NCBI RefSeq assembly: GCF_001571225.1
Contig: NZ_BCTJ01000022.1
Location: forward strand, 1 to 64,000
Source of the DNA: Hydrogenophaga palleronii NBRC 102513
Lineage (GTDB): Bacteria > Pseudomonadota > Gammaproteobacteria > Burkholderiales > Burkholderiaceae_C
Direction: 5' to 3'
DNA length: 64,000 bases
Shown here: in pieces, positions 46,308 to 54,771 of the stretch
Layout of the letters: each line of letters opens with the position of its first letter
How positions within the stretch are numbered: position 1 is the first letter of the stretch
Made by a program: the position numbers and the translations under genes
The notes under the pieces: generated by a model
Told to the model about the DNA's origin: nothing
Database searches by the model: none
The model's input: only the letters and a program-made list of their open reading frames with translations

Positions 46308-47597
46308 ATGCCACTGGAATCCGCCCACCTCGTCAGCCGCCCCGAAGCGCCGTCCAACGGCGCCTGGCGCGACCCGCTGGCCCTGCTGCTGGCGTCCACC
46401 GGCGAAGGAGTGTTCGGGGTCGACCTCGACGGCCTGTGCGTCTTCATCAACCACGCCGGCGCGCGCATGATCGGCTTCGAGCCGGCCGAGCTGCTGGGCG
46501 CCAACATGCACGACCTGACCCACCATTCGCACGCCGACGGCGCGCACTACCCGGTGGAGGACTGCGCGATCTTCAACGCCTTCCGCCAGGGCCTGCCCTG
46601 CCGCATCGACAGCGAGGTGTTCTGGCGTCGCGACGGCTCGTGCTTCCCGGTCGAGTACTCCAGCCACCCCATCGTGGACGGCGGCGCGGTGCGCGGCGCG
46701 GTGGTCACCTTCGTCGACATCACCGAACGCAAGCGCGCGGCCGATGCCCTGCAGCGCGCCAAGGACCAGCTCGAAGAGCGCGTGGGTGAGCGCACGCTCG
46801 CACTGGCCACTGCCCTGAAACAGGTGCGCGAACTGGCGGCGCGTTCGGAAACCGTGCGCGAGGACGAGCGAACCCGCATCGCGCGCGAGGTGCACGACGA
46901 GCTCGGCAGCCTGCTGGTGGCGCTCAAGATGGACGTGAACTGGATGGACAAGCGCTTGTCCGAGCAGGAGCAGCGCAGCGCCGAGGCGGCGCACGACATG
47001 CGCGAGCGCATGCGCTGCAAATGCCAGAACATGAGCCGCCTGATCGAGACCGCGGTGGACAACGTCGGCCGCATCATCACCGACCTGCGGCCCAGCATCC
47101 TCGACCACCAGGGCCTGTGGGCGGCGCTGGAGTGGCAGGCGCAGGAGTTCGTGCAATCCGCCGAGATGGCGCTGGACTGGCACATGGCCGTGGCCGACGC
47201 ACCCGAGCCGCCCGAGCCGCTGGCCATGGCGGTGTTCCGCATCTTCCAGGAGATGCTCAGCAACGTCGGCCGCCATGCGCACGCCGACCGGCTGGGTGTG
47301 CACATCGTCGTGCGCGGTACTGCGCTGAGCCTGTGTGTGCAAGACAATGGCGTGGGTGCGCCGCCGCATGCGTTCGAAGCCGCGAACGCCTACGGCGTGA
47401 TGGGCATGCGCGAGCGGGCGCGCCATTTCGGCGGCGACATCCAGATCGACAGCGCACCGGGCGAAGGCACGCGATTCACTTTGACGCTCCCCCCCGTGCC
47501 GCCTGCGGCGTCACCCCCCAAGGGGCGGCACCAGAGACCCGGCGAATCCGATTCAGCGGAGCCCCTTGACGGCAACAACCATGAACACGACCTTTGA
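46308..47597 (+). CDS. PAS-domain sensor histidine kinase (HisKA_3/NarX-like)
   Basis: A 429-residue soluble kinase. Residues about 25-145 are a PAS domain (LASTGEGVFGVDLDGLCVFINHAGARMIGFE) with an unusual CAIFNAFRQGLPCRID segment carrying two cysteines. A coiled linker is followed by the HisKA_3 phosphoacceptor REVHDELGSLL (His196) and a HATPase domain (about 300-395). No transmembrane segment is seen, so it senses a cytoplasmic signal. The last 30 residues (about 396-429) are coded by repeat-like DNA. It overlaps the response regulator gene and likely signals to it. Confidence 0.9.
   Translation: MPLESAHLVSRPEAPSNGAWRDPLALLLASTGEGVFGVDLDGLCVFINHAGARMIGFEPAELLGANMHDLTHHSHADGAHYPVEDCAIFNAFRQGLPCRIDSEVFWRRDGSCFPVEYSSHPIVDGGAVRGAVVTFVDITERKRAADALQRAKDQLEERVGERTLALATALKQVRELAARSETVREDERTRIAREVHDELGSLLVALKMDVNWMDKRLSEQEQRSAEAAHDMRERMRCKCQNMSRLIETAVDNVGRIITDLRPSILDHQGLWAALEWQAQEFVQSAEMALDWHMAVADAPEPPEPLAMAVFRIFQEMLSNVGRHAHADRLGVHIVVRGTALSLCVQDNGVGAPPHAFEAANAYGVMGMRERARHFGGDIQIDSAPGEGTRFTLTLPPVPPAASPPKGRHQRPGESDSAEPLDGNNHEHDL
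47490..47560 (+). repeat. Repeat-like DNA coding the kinase C-terminus
   Basis: GC-rich sequence with CCGCCTGCGGCGTC and CCCCCCAAGGGGCGGCACC blocks, like the dispersed intergenic repeat. It is translated into the last 30 residues of the kinase. Confidence 0.45.
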
Positions 47598-48264
47598 TGT
47601 GCTGGCCGAAACCATCCGCGTGTTGATCGGCGACGATCACCGCATCGTGCGCGAGGGGCTCAAGCAGATCCTGGCCGACGCGCCCGACGTCCAGGTGGTG
47701 GCCGAAGCGCAGACCGGGCCCGAGGTGTTGGCCGAGGTGGCGGCGCTGGGCGGCAGCCAGGGGCTGGACCTGGTGCTGCTCGACATCGCCATGCCGGGGC
47801 TGGATGGGCTGGACGTGCTGCTGGCCATCAAGCGCGAATACCCGCGCCTGCCGGTGCTCATGCTCAGCACCTATCCAGAGAAACAGTACGCGGTGCGCTG
47901 CATCCGCCTGGGCGCCTGCGGTTACCTCAACAAGAGTGCCGACCCCGACGACATGCTGGCCGCGGTGCGCAAGGCCGCCGGCGGTGCGGTGTTCGTGAGC
48001 CAGGCCACGGCCGAGGCGCTGGCCGCCGCCGTGGGCAGCGCTGGCGCACAGAGTGGCCCCGAGGCGCTGTCGCACCGCGAGTACCAGGTCTACCGCCTGC
48101 TCACACAGGGGCGCACCGTGAGCGAAATTGGTGCGCAACTCGGCCTGGCGCCCAACACCGTGAGCACCTACCGTGCACGCGTGCTGGAAAAGACCGGCGT
48201 GAAGAACGACGTGGAACTCGCGCTCTACGCCGAGCGCCACGCGCGCGCCCCCAAAACCGGCTGA
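47581..48264 (+). CDS. LuxR/NarL-type response regulator
   Basis: A 227-residue regulator with receiver domain (VLIGDDHRIVREGLKQIL; phospho-acceptor Asp68 in LLDIAMPG; Lys in LNKSADPDD) and C-terminal LuxR HTH (LSHREYQVYRLLTQGRTVSEIGAQLGLAPNTVSTYRARVLEKTGVKND). ATG 47581 is used; a TTG at 47566 has a better GGAG and is possible. The gene overlaps the kinase end and lies just upstream of the cyanate operon, with a palindrome between, so it is the likely activator or repressor of that operon. Confidence 0.9.
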   Translation: MNTTFDVLAETIRVLIGDDHRIVREGLKQILADAPDVQVVAEAQTGPEVLAEVAALGGSQGLDLVLLDIAMPGLDGLDVLLAIKREYPRLPVLMLSTYPEKQYAVRCIRLGACGYLNKSADPDDMLAAVRKAAGGAVFVSQATAEALAAAVGSAGAQSGPEALSHREYQVYRLLTQGRTVSEIGAQLGLAPNTVSTYRARVLEKTGVKNDVELALYAERHARAPKTG

Positions 48265-48275
48265 AACGCCGTTCC

Positions 48276-48295
48276 GTGTAGGGCTGGCCCTACAC
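48276..48295. promoter_or_regulatory. Perfect palindrome in front of the cyanate operon
   Basis: GTGTAGGGC-TG-GCCCTACAC: 9-base arms with a 2-base spacer, 12 bases after the response regulator stop and about 115 bases before cynA. Candidate operator for the LuxR-type regulator. Confidence 0.6.
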
Positions 48296-48409
48296 CGCGT
48301 CGGTCGGCGCGGCACGACTTGCGCACGCAGGCGATCCATGGCGCCTGCGGCGGCGTTTCTGGCCCGGTGCTTGCAAAGCCCACCCCGTCTTCAACACACG
48401 AGGTGCGCC

Positions 48410-49831
48410 ATGTCCGAATTCTTCGATCCCTACAACGCCGACCGTCCGCTCATGATGAAGTGCAGCTGCGGGCGCGACCACACCGTGGCCGACCACCACG
48501 CCGAGGTGGCGGCCGACAGCGCCGCCATTGAGTTGCGCCGGCGCAGCGAGACCGCCGAGTTCGAGGCTTACAGCAATCAGTTCATCGAAGCCACGCTGGT
48601 CAAGGCGCTGTTCCCGCACGACGAGGTGCGCCGCCGCTTCCTGCGCGCGGTCGGCAAGGGCACGGCCATGGCGGCCATCGCCAGCGTGCTGCCGGTGGGC
48701 ACCATGCAGGCCATGGCGCAAGAGGTCGGCAAGCCCGGCACGCTGGAGAAGACCAAGCTCAAGATCGGCTTCATCCCGATCACCTGCGCCACGCCGCTGA
48801 TCATGGCGCACCCGCTGGGCTTCTACAGCAAGCAGGGGCTCGACGTCGAGGTGACCAAGACGGCGGGCTGGGCTCTGGTGCGCGACAAGATGATCAACAA
48901 GGAGTACGACGCCTCGCACTTCCTCTCGCCCATGCCGCTGGCGATCTCCATGGGCCTGGGCAGCAACCCCACGCCGATGAACGTGGCGACCATCCAGAAC
49001 ATCAATGGCCAGGCCATCACGCTGGCGCTCAAGCACAAGGGTAACCGCGACCCGAAGAACTGGAAGGGCTTCAAGTTCGGCATTCCCTTCGAGTACTCGA
49101 TGCACAACTTCCTGTTGCGCTACTACCTGGCCGAAGCCGGCCTGAACCCGGACACCGACGTGCAGCTGCGCGTGATCCCGCCGGCCGAGATGGTGGCCAA
49201 CCTGCGCGCCGGCAACATCGACGGCTTCCTCGGCCCCGACCCGTTCAACCAGCGCGCGGTTTTCGACGAGGTCGGCTTCATCCACGTGCTCACCAAGGAC
49301 CTCTGGAACGGCCACCCCTGCTGCGCCTTTGGCACCAGCGCCGAGTTCATCCAGAAGAACCCCAACACCTTCGCGGCGCTGTACCGCGCGGTGCTCACCT
49401 CGGCCGCGATGGCGCGCGACCCGAAGAACCGCGAACTCATCGCGAAGGTGATCGCGCCCAGCCAGTACCTCAACCAGCCCGAGGCTGTGCTCACGCAGGT
49501 GCTCACCGGCCGCTTCGCCGACGGCCTGGGCAAGATCCAGACCGTGCCCGACCGCGCCGATTTCGACCCGATGCCTTGGCAGAGCATGGCGGTGTGGATG
49601 CTCACGCAGATGCAGCGCTGGGGCTACATCAAGGGCGATGTGAACTACCAGCAGATCGCCGAAAAAGTGTTCCTCATCACCGACGCGCGCAAGCACATGA
49701 AGGAGCTCGGCCAGCCCTTCACCGCCGGCCCGGGTTATGTGAAGCACACCGTCATGGGCAAGGTGTTCGACCCGGCCAAACCTGCCGAGTACCTGAAGAG
49801 CTTCGCGATCCAGAAGGCCGCTGGAGCATGA
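48410..49831 (+). CDS. cynA: Cyanate/nitrate ABC transporter substrate-binding protein
   Basis: A 473-residue binding protein of the NrtA/CynA family. A 70-residue N-terminal extension (with CSCGRDHTVADHH at 18-30) precedes a twin-arginine-type signal: RRRFLRAVGKGTAMAAIASVLPVGTMQAMA at 74-103. The mature domain has LKIGFIPITCATPLIMAHPLGFYSKQGLDVEV and GPDPFNQRAVFDE. It is the first gene of cynA-cynB-cynD-cynS, with the cyanase gene supporting cyanate as the ligand, although nitrate or bicarbonate binding cannot be excluded by sequence alone. The start at 48410 has GAGG upstream, so the long extension seems to be translated. Confidence 0.87.
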   Translation: MSEFFDPYNADRPLMMKCSCGRDHTVADHHAEVAADSAAIELRRRSETAEFEAYSNQFIEATLVKALFPHDEVRRRFLRAVGKGTAMAAIASVLPVGTMQAMAQEVGKPGTLEKTKLKIGFIPITCATPLIMAHPLGFYSKQGLDVEVTKTAGWALVRDKMINKEYDASHFLSPMPLAISMGLGSNPTPMNVATIQNINGQAITLALKHKGNRDPKNWKGFKFGIPFEYSMHNFLLRYYLAEAGLNPDTDVQLRVIPPAEMVANLRAGNIDGFLGPDPFNQRAVFDEVGFIHVLTKDLWNGHPCCAFGTSAEFIQKNPNTFAALYRAVLTSAAMARDPKNRELIAKVIAPSQYLNQPEAVLTQVLTGRFADGLGKIQTVPDRADFDPMPWQSMAVWMLTQMQRWGYIKGDVNYQQIAEKVFLITDARKHMKELGQPFTAGPGYVKHTVMGKVFDPAKPAEYLKSFAIQKAAGA

Positions 49832-50691
49832 ACAAGCTCAACCTCAATCTGCGCTCCGCCCTGGTGTCGCTGCTGCTGTTCGCCGTGTTCGTGGGGGTGT
49901 GGCAGCTCTCCACCACCGGCCCCAGCATCGGCGGCTCTTCGGCCGGCATGACGGCGGAAGAAATCGAGTACGCCAGGATGATGGGCAAGGACCCCGGTGC
50001 GGCCAAGAGCACCGGTTTCCCGCCGCCGCTCGAAGTCGCCAAGGCGAGCTGGGCCCAGCTGTCCGACCCGTTCTACGACAAGGGCCCGAACGACAAGGGC
50101 ATCGGCATCCAGCTCGCGCACTCGCTGGCCCGCGTCGGCCTGGGTTTTGCGCTGGCCATGGCGGTGGCGATCCCGCTTGGTTTCCTCATCGGCATGTCGC
50201 CGCTGATGCGCAAGGCGTTTGATCCCTTCGTGCAGGTCTTGAAGCCCATCAGTCCGCTGGCCTGGATGCCGCTGGCGCTGTACACGCTCAAGGACTCGAA
50301 CGTGAGCGGCATCTTCGTGATCTTCATTTGCTCGGTATGGCCGATGCTGATCAACACGGCCTTCGGTGTCGCGTCGGTCAAGCGCGAGTGGCTCAACGTC
50401 GCCAGCACGCTGGAGGTGAACCCGCTGCGCAAGGCCTTCCAGGTGATCCTGCCGGCGGCCGCGCCCACCATCCTCACCGGCATGCGCATCAGCATGGGCA
50501 TCGCCTGGCTGGTGATCGTGGCCGCCGAGATGCTGGTGGGTGGCACCGGTGTCGGTTATTTCGTCTGGAACGAGTGGAACAACCTGTCGCTCACCAACGT
50601 GATCTTCGCCGTGCTGCTGATCGGCGTCGTCGGCATGTTGCTCGACCTGATGTTCGCCCAACTGCAGAAGGCGGTGACCTATGTGGAGTGA
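49828..50691 (+). CDS. cynB: Cyanate/nitrate ABC transporter permease
   Basis: A 287-residue NrtB/CynB-type permease with six helices; EAA loop ILPAAAPTILTGMRISMG. A 90-residue segment between the first helix and the second is periplasmic, as in nitrate/cyanate permeases. It overlaps cynA by 4 bases (ATGA). Confidence 0.88.
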   Translation: MNKLNLNLRSALVSLLLFAVFVGVWQLSTTGPSIGGSSAGMTAEEIEYARMMGKDPGAAKSTGFPPPLEVAKASWAQLSDPFYDKGPNDKGIGIQLAHSLARVGLGFALAMAVAIPLGFLIGMSPLMRKAFDPFVQVLKPISPLAWMPLALYTLKDSNVSGIFVIFICSVWPMLINTAFGVASVKREWLNVASTLEVNPLRKAFQVILPAAAPTILTGMRISMGIAWLVIVAAEMLVGGTGVGYFVWNEWNNLSLTNVIFAVLLIGVVGMLLDLMFAQLQKAVTYVE

Positions 50692-51553
50692 ATCCAGCGA
50701 GCGCACCGCCTCCTTGTCCGGCGCATTGCCCGCCGCTTCAACGAAAGTCCCCAAGATGACCACCGGTTTCCTGCAGGTGCAGCAACTCGCCAAGGCCTAC
50801 CAGGCCGACAAGCCGGTGTTTGCCGACGTGTCCTTCCAGATCGACAAGGGCGAGTTCGTCTGCATCATCGGCCACAGCGGCTGCGGCAAGACCACCATCC
50901 TCAACGTGCTGGCCGGGCTCGACACGGCCAGCGCGGGCCACTGCTTCATGGACGGGCGCGAGATTGCCGGCCCCAGTCTGGAGCGCGGCGTGGTGTTCCA
51001 GAGCCACGCGCTCATGCCCTGGCTCACGGTGCGGCAGAACATCGCTTTCGCGGTCAAGTCGCGCTGGCCCGACAAGCCGCGCGCCGAACTCAATGCGCAC
51101 GTGGAGAAGTTCGTGGCGCTGGTGGGCCTGTCGCACGCCATCGACAAGAAGCCGAGCCAGCTCTCCGGCGGCATGAAGCAGCGCGTGGGCATTGCGCGCG
51201 CCTTCTCCATCCAGCCCAAGATGCTGCTGCTCGACGAGCCTTTCGGCGCGCTGGACGCGCTCACGCGCGGCACCATCCAGGACGAGCTGATGGCCATCGT
51301 GCGCGAGACGCAGCAGACCGTTTTCATGATCACGCACGACGTGGACGAGGCCATCCTGCTGGCCGACCGCATCCTGCTCATGAGCAACGGCAACGAGGGC
51401 CCGAGCGGCTACGTGCCCGGCGGCATGGCCGAGGTGGTGGTCAACCCGCTGCCTCGCAGCCGCACACGCGCGCAGCTGCATCACCTGGATGGCTACTACG
51501 ACTTGCGCAACCACATCGTGGACTTTCTGGTCTCGCGGGCGCGAGCCCATTGA
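50681..51553 (+). CDS. cynD: Cyanate/nitrate ABC transporter ATP-binding protein
   Basis: A 290-residue ATPase: Walker A GHSGCGKTT (64-72), LSGGMKQR, Walker B LLLDEP, and the H-loop in FMITHDVDEA. It lacks the NrtA-like C-terminal domain of NrtC, so it is of the NrtD/CynD type. The start at 50681 overlaps cynB by 11 bases; an ATG at 50756 is also in frame and would remove 25 residues, but has no ribosome site. Confidence 0.88.
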   Translation: MWSESSERTASLSGALPAASTKVPKMTTGFLQVQQLAKAYQADKPVFADVSFQIDKGEFVCIIGHSGCGKTTILNVLAGLDTASAGHCFMDGREIAGPSLERGVVFQSHALMPWLTVRQNIAFAVKSRWPDKPRAELNAHVEKFVALVGLSHAIDKKPSQLSGGMKQRVGIARAFSIQPKMLLLDEPFGALDALTRGTIQDELMAIVRETQQTVFMITHDVDEAILLADRILLMSNGNEGPSGYVPGGMAEVVVNPLPRSRTRAQLHHLDGYYDLRNHIVDFLVSRARAH

Positions 51554-51560
51554 CCACCTC

Positions 51561-51632
51561 TGCCGCGCTTCGCGCGACCCCCTCAAGAGGGCAGCACCTG
51601 TGGCCGGTGGAGCCGGACCCGTGGTGCCCCTG
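51561..51632 (+). repeat. Dispersed repeat copy between cynD and cynS
   Basis: CTTCGCGCGACCCCCTC, then GGCAGCACC, GTGGCCGGTGGAGCCGGACC and GGTGCCCCTGG. It matches the copy at 1-65 and 52127-52206 and can form a hairpin in the operon mRNA. Confidence 0.65.
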
Positions 51633-51679
51633 GATCAAACCTTTCACTCAACCGTTTCGTCAACCAAGAGGCAATCACC

Positions 51680-52123
51680 ATGAGCCGACTCGAAGTCACT
51701 GAAAAGATCATCAACACCAAGGTCAGCAAAGGCCTGAAATGGGAGGACGTCGCCAAGAAGGTCGGGCAGTCCAAGGAATGGACCACGGCGCTCTGCCTGG
51801 GCCAGATGACGGCCACGCCTGCACAGGCCAAGGCGCTGGGCAAGATCTTCGGCCTCAGTGTCGATGAACAGAGGTGGCTGCAGGTCGTGCCCTACAAGGG
51901 TTCGCTGCCCACCTCGGTGCCCACCGATCCGCTGATCTACCGCTTCTACGAACTCGTCAGCGTGTACGGCACCACCTTCAAGGAATTGATCCACGAAGAG
52001 TTCGGCGACGGCATCATGAGCGCGATCGACTTCAAGATGGACATGCAGCGCCAGGCCGATCCGAACGGTGACCGCGTGCAGATCGTCATGTCGGGCAAGT
52101 TCCTGCCGTACAAGCAATATTGA
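51680..52123 (+). CDS. cynS: Cyanate hydratase (cyanase)
   Basis: The 147-residue cyanase converts cyanate and bicarbonate to CO2 and carbamate, which breaks down to ammonia and CO2. Catalytic residues Arg88, Glu91 and Ser114 are all present in [30 protein letters not shown]. The N-terminal half is the helical HTH-like domain; the C-terminal half is the intertwined dimer domain. It forms a decamer. AGAGG precedes the ATG. It follows the transporter genes, giving an import and cleavage unit for nitrogen supply or detoxification. Confidence 0.96.
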   Translation: MSRLEVTEKIINTKVSKGLKWEDVAKKVGQSKEWTTALCLGQMTATPAQAKALGKIFGLSVDEQRWLQVVPYKGSLPTSVPTDPLIYRFYELVSVYGTTFKELIHEEFGDGIMSAIDFKMDMQRQADPNGDRVQIVMSGKFLPYKQY

Positions 52124-52126
52124 CCC

Positions 52127-52206
52127 CCCGCCGCGCTGCGCGCGTCCCCCCTGAAAGGGGGGCGGCGGCTTGGGCCGGCGAAGCCGGACCCTCGTCGCCC
52201 CTGGAT
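52127..52206 (+). repeat. Dispersed repeat copy downstream of cynS
   Basis: CGCGCTGCGCGCGTCCCCCC, CTTGGGCCGGCGAAGCCGGA and CGCCCCTGG. Copy of the family at 1-65 and 51561-51632. Confidence 0.65.
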
Positions 52207-52248
52207 GGGCGCGTGGCGCACGGTCCGCTTCTTCAGACGAGGACTTTC

Positions 52249-52716
52249 ATGGAATCACGTCCACCCCTGCCGCCGTTCACGCGCGAGTCGGCCATCGAGA
52301 AGGTGCGTTTGGCCGAAGACGCGTGGAACTCGCGCGACCCGGACCGTGTGGTCAAGGTCTATACCGAGGACACGCGCTGGCGCAACCGCGCCGAGTTCCC
52401 GGTGGGCCGCGACGCGGTGCACGCCTTTCTCGTGCGCAAATGGGCCAGGGAGCTGGACTACCGGCTGATCAAGGAGCTGTGGGCTTTCGACGCCCACCGC
52501 ATCGCCGTGCGTTTCGTCTACGAATGGCGCGACGATTCGGGCCACTGGTTCCGCTCGCACGGCAACGAGAACTGGCAGTTCAATGCCGATGGCTACATGG
52601 AGCAGCGCCACGCCAGCATCATCGACCGCCCGATCCACGAGAGCGAACGGCTGTTCCACTGGCCTCTGGGCCGCCGCCCCGACGACCATCCGGGCCTGAG
52701 CGCGCTCGGGCTCTAG
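52249..52716 (+). CDS. DUF1348 (SnoaL/NTF2-like) family protein
   Basis: A 155-residue protein with one NTF2-like domain: [45 protein letters not shown] and [40 protein letters not shown] are conserved in the DUF1348 family. The start at 52249 has GAGGA upstream. Function is unknown. It follows cynS after a repeat element and could be co-transcribed. Confidence 0.87.
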   Translation: MESRPPLPPFTRESAIEKVRLAEDAWNSRDPDRVVKVYTEDTRWRNRAEFPVGRDAVHAFLVRKWARELDYRLIKELWAFDAHRIAVRFVYEWRDDSGHWFRSHGNENWQFNADGYMEQRHASIIDRPIHESERLFHWPLGRRPDDHPGLSALGL

Positions 52717-52757
52717 GCGGATTCAGCCCGCCACCAGCGGTGTGGCGCGCCGGTGCC

Positions 52758-53630
52758 TCAACCGGGTCTCGATGCCGGGTGCGGCGCCTCGATCCAGTCC
52801 TGGAACGCCTTCATCGCCGTGGTCTTGCGCCGCGTCTTCAGGCGCGTGAGCCAGTAGCTGCCCACGTCCACCTGCACGTCGAACAGGCGCACCAGCCGCC
52901 CGCTCTGCAGGTCGCGGTCGAACAGGGCCACCGGCAACAGCGCCACGCCCGCGCCTTGCGCGGCCGCGTCGGCCAGCACCAGCGAGGCGTCGAATGTCGG
53001 CCCGGTGAGCAGCGGGCAGTGCCCGCCCGCGGCCTCGAACCACTGCGTCCACTCGTCGGTCCGGTACGAACGCAGCAGCGTCTCACGCCGGAGGTCGTCG
53101 GTCGTGCGGATGCGGTGCGCCAGCGCGGGGGCGCAGACCGGTGCCAGTGGCGCGTCCAGCAGGTGCCGCGTCTGCAGGCCAGGCCATTGGCCGTCGCCGA
53201 AGCGGATCGCGCAGTCCAGCCCCTCGGCCGCGAGGTCGATGCGGTTGTTGTGCGTGAACAGCCGCAGCTCCACGAACGGGTGGCGCGCCTGGAAGTCGCG
53301 CAAGCGCGGCAGCAGCCAGCCGACCGCGAAGGTGCCCACGGCACCGACCGACAGCACCTCGCGCCTGTGCGCACCCTTGAAGGATTCGAGCGTTGCCGAG
53401 ACACGTGAGAACGCGTCCACCAGGGTCGGCAACAAGGCCATGCCCTCGTCGGTCAGGGTCAGGCCGCGCGGCACGCGGCGGAACAGCGGCTTGCCCAGGC
53501 GCTGCTCCAGATTCTTCACGTGCTGGCTCACCGCGGTCTGCGTCAGGTTCAGCTCCTGCGCGGCGCGCGTGAAGCTCAGGTGACGTGCCGACACCTCGAA
53601 GGCACGCAGGGCATTGAGTGGTAGGTCCAT
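52758..53630 (-). CDS. AmpR-like LysR regulator
   Basis: A 290-residue LysR protein of the GcvA/AmpR group: MDLPLNALRAFEVSARHLSFTRAAQELNLTQTAVSQHVKNLE, then effector domain with GPTFDASLVLADAAAQGAGVALLP. It is divergent from a class A beta-lactamase gene, the same arrangement as ampR with its target lactamase. It likely activates that gene when cell-wall muropeptides accumulate. Confidence 0.88.
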   Translation of the reverse strand: MDLPLNALRAFEVSARHLSFTRAAQELNLTQTAVSQHVKNLEQRLGKPLFRRVPRGLTLTDEGMALLPTLVDAFSRVSATLESFKGAHRREVLSVGAVGTFAVGWLLPRLRDFQARHPFVELRLFTHNNRIDLAAEGLDCAIRFGDGQWPGLQTRHLLDAPLAPVCAPALAHRIRTTDDLRRETLLRSYRTDEWTQWFEAAGGHCPLLTGPTFDASLVLADAAAQGAGVALLPVALFDRDLQSGRLVRLFDVQVDVGSYWLTRLKTRRKTTAMKAFQDWIEAPHPASRPG

Positions 53631-53730
53631 GGGGGTCGTCCTCGGTTTTTCTTGGGTGTGACCTCGATTATTTCCATTTGAAGTGGTCCACCAGCCTGCC
53701 TACGATACGGCGCTTTTCAAGGAGAACTTC

Positions 53731-54597
53731 ATGATTGATCGGCGATTCTTTTGCAGGGCATCCACCGCCACCCTGGTCGGCTTGACCACGGGAAATCTTT
53801 GGGCCGACACGGGCACGCTGCAGGCAGGCCTGCGCGAGATCGAAGCACGGGCGCGGGGCCGCCTGGGCGTGCACATCATCGACACCGCCACCGGGCGCGA
53901 ACAGGGCTGGCGCGCCGACGAACGTTTCCTCATGCTGAGTTCGTTCAAGCTGCTGGCCAGCGCGCTGGTGCTGCACCGCGCCGACCGAGGCGAGGAGTCG
54001 CTGGAGCGGCGCATCCGCTACCGCGCGCAAGACCTGGTGCCGTGGTCGCCCGTGACCGAGCGCCACGTGGGTGGCGAGGGCCTGAGCCTGGCGCAGCTGT
54101 GCGAGGCCACCATCACCACCAGCGACAACACCGCCGCCAACCTCATCCTCGCCAGCTACGGCGGCCCGGCCGCGCTCACCGCCTACGCGCGCCAACTGGG
54201 TGACACGGTCACGCGGCTGGACCGCAACGAGCCCGGGCTGAACCGCCGCCCGGCCGATGGTGCGCCGCTGGACACCACCACGCCACGCGCCATGGCCCAC
54301 ACCCTGCGCACGCTGTTGCTGGGCGAGGCCTTGCGGCCGGCCTCGCGTGAGCGGCTGGGGCAATGGCTGCTGGCCAATACCACCGGCGGCAAGCGCCTGC
54401 GTGCCGGTGTGCCGGCTGACTGGCGGGTGGGCGAAAAAACCGGCACGGCCGGCGACGCGGCCAACGACATCGGCATCGCCTGGCCGCCGCAGCGGGCCCC
54501 GTTGATCGTCACTGCCTACCTGGACGACAGCGCCACCGACGCCGCCACGCGAGACGCCGCGCTGGCCAGCGTCGGGCGCCTGCTGCGGCAGCTCTGA
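53731..54597 (+). CDS. Class A beta-lactamase
   Basis: A 288-residue serine beta-lactamase. Catalytic SSFK (Ser70-Lys73), SDN loop (131-133), omega-loop EPGLN (Glu167 to Asn171) and KTGT (236-239) are all intact, so it should hydrolyse penicillins or cephalosporins in the periplasm. The start at 53731 has AAGGAGAA upstream. The N-terminus MIDRRFFCRASTATLVGLTTGNLWA is twin-arginine-like, suggesting Tat export, as for several Gram-negative class A enzymes. The spectrum cannot be told from sequence alone. It diverges from the AmpR-like gene over 100 bases. Confidence 0.93.
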   Translation: MIDRRFFCRASTATLVGLTTGNLWADTGTLQAGLREIEARARGRLGVHIIDTATGREQGWRADERFLMLSSFKLLASALVLHRADRGEESLERRIRYRAQDLVPWSPVTERHVGGEGLSLAQLCEATITTSDNTAANLILASYGGPAALTAYARQLGDTVTRLDRNEPGLNRRPADGAPLDTTTPRAMAHTLRTLLLGEALRPASRERLGQWLLANTTGGKRLRAGVPADWRVGEKTGTAGDAANDIGIAWPPQRAPLIVTAYLDDSATDAATRDAALASVGRLLRQL

Positions 54598-54771
54598 GGC
54601 CGCGGCTGCCGCCGATCGGTCTTGCGGCACCGCTCATCCCTGTATCCAGGGCTGGTGGCTGTTCGTTGCTCAAGTTTTGAGAGCAAACGCCGACCAAACC
54701 TGATGTATGCCCCCATCGCGTCAGCGCGATGGCGCCGCTGCTTTGGTGCGGCCCGGCGCTGAAGGTGGTGG

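Noticed and set aside
46308-48264. Nitrate sensing by the kinase/regulator pair
   Set aside because: The NarX/NarL similarity is only in the kinase/HTH subfamily. The kinase has no periplasmic nitrate-sensing domain, and the neighbouring operon ends in cyanase.
54598-54771. Small RNA or gene between the beta-lactamase and the GTPase cassette
   Set aside because: No terminator, promoter pattern or open frame could be supported in these 174 bases.
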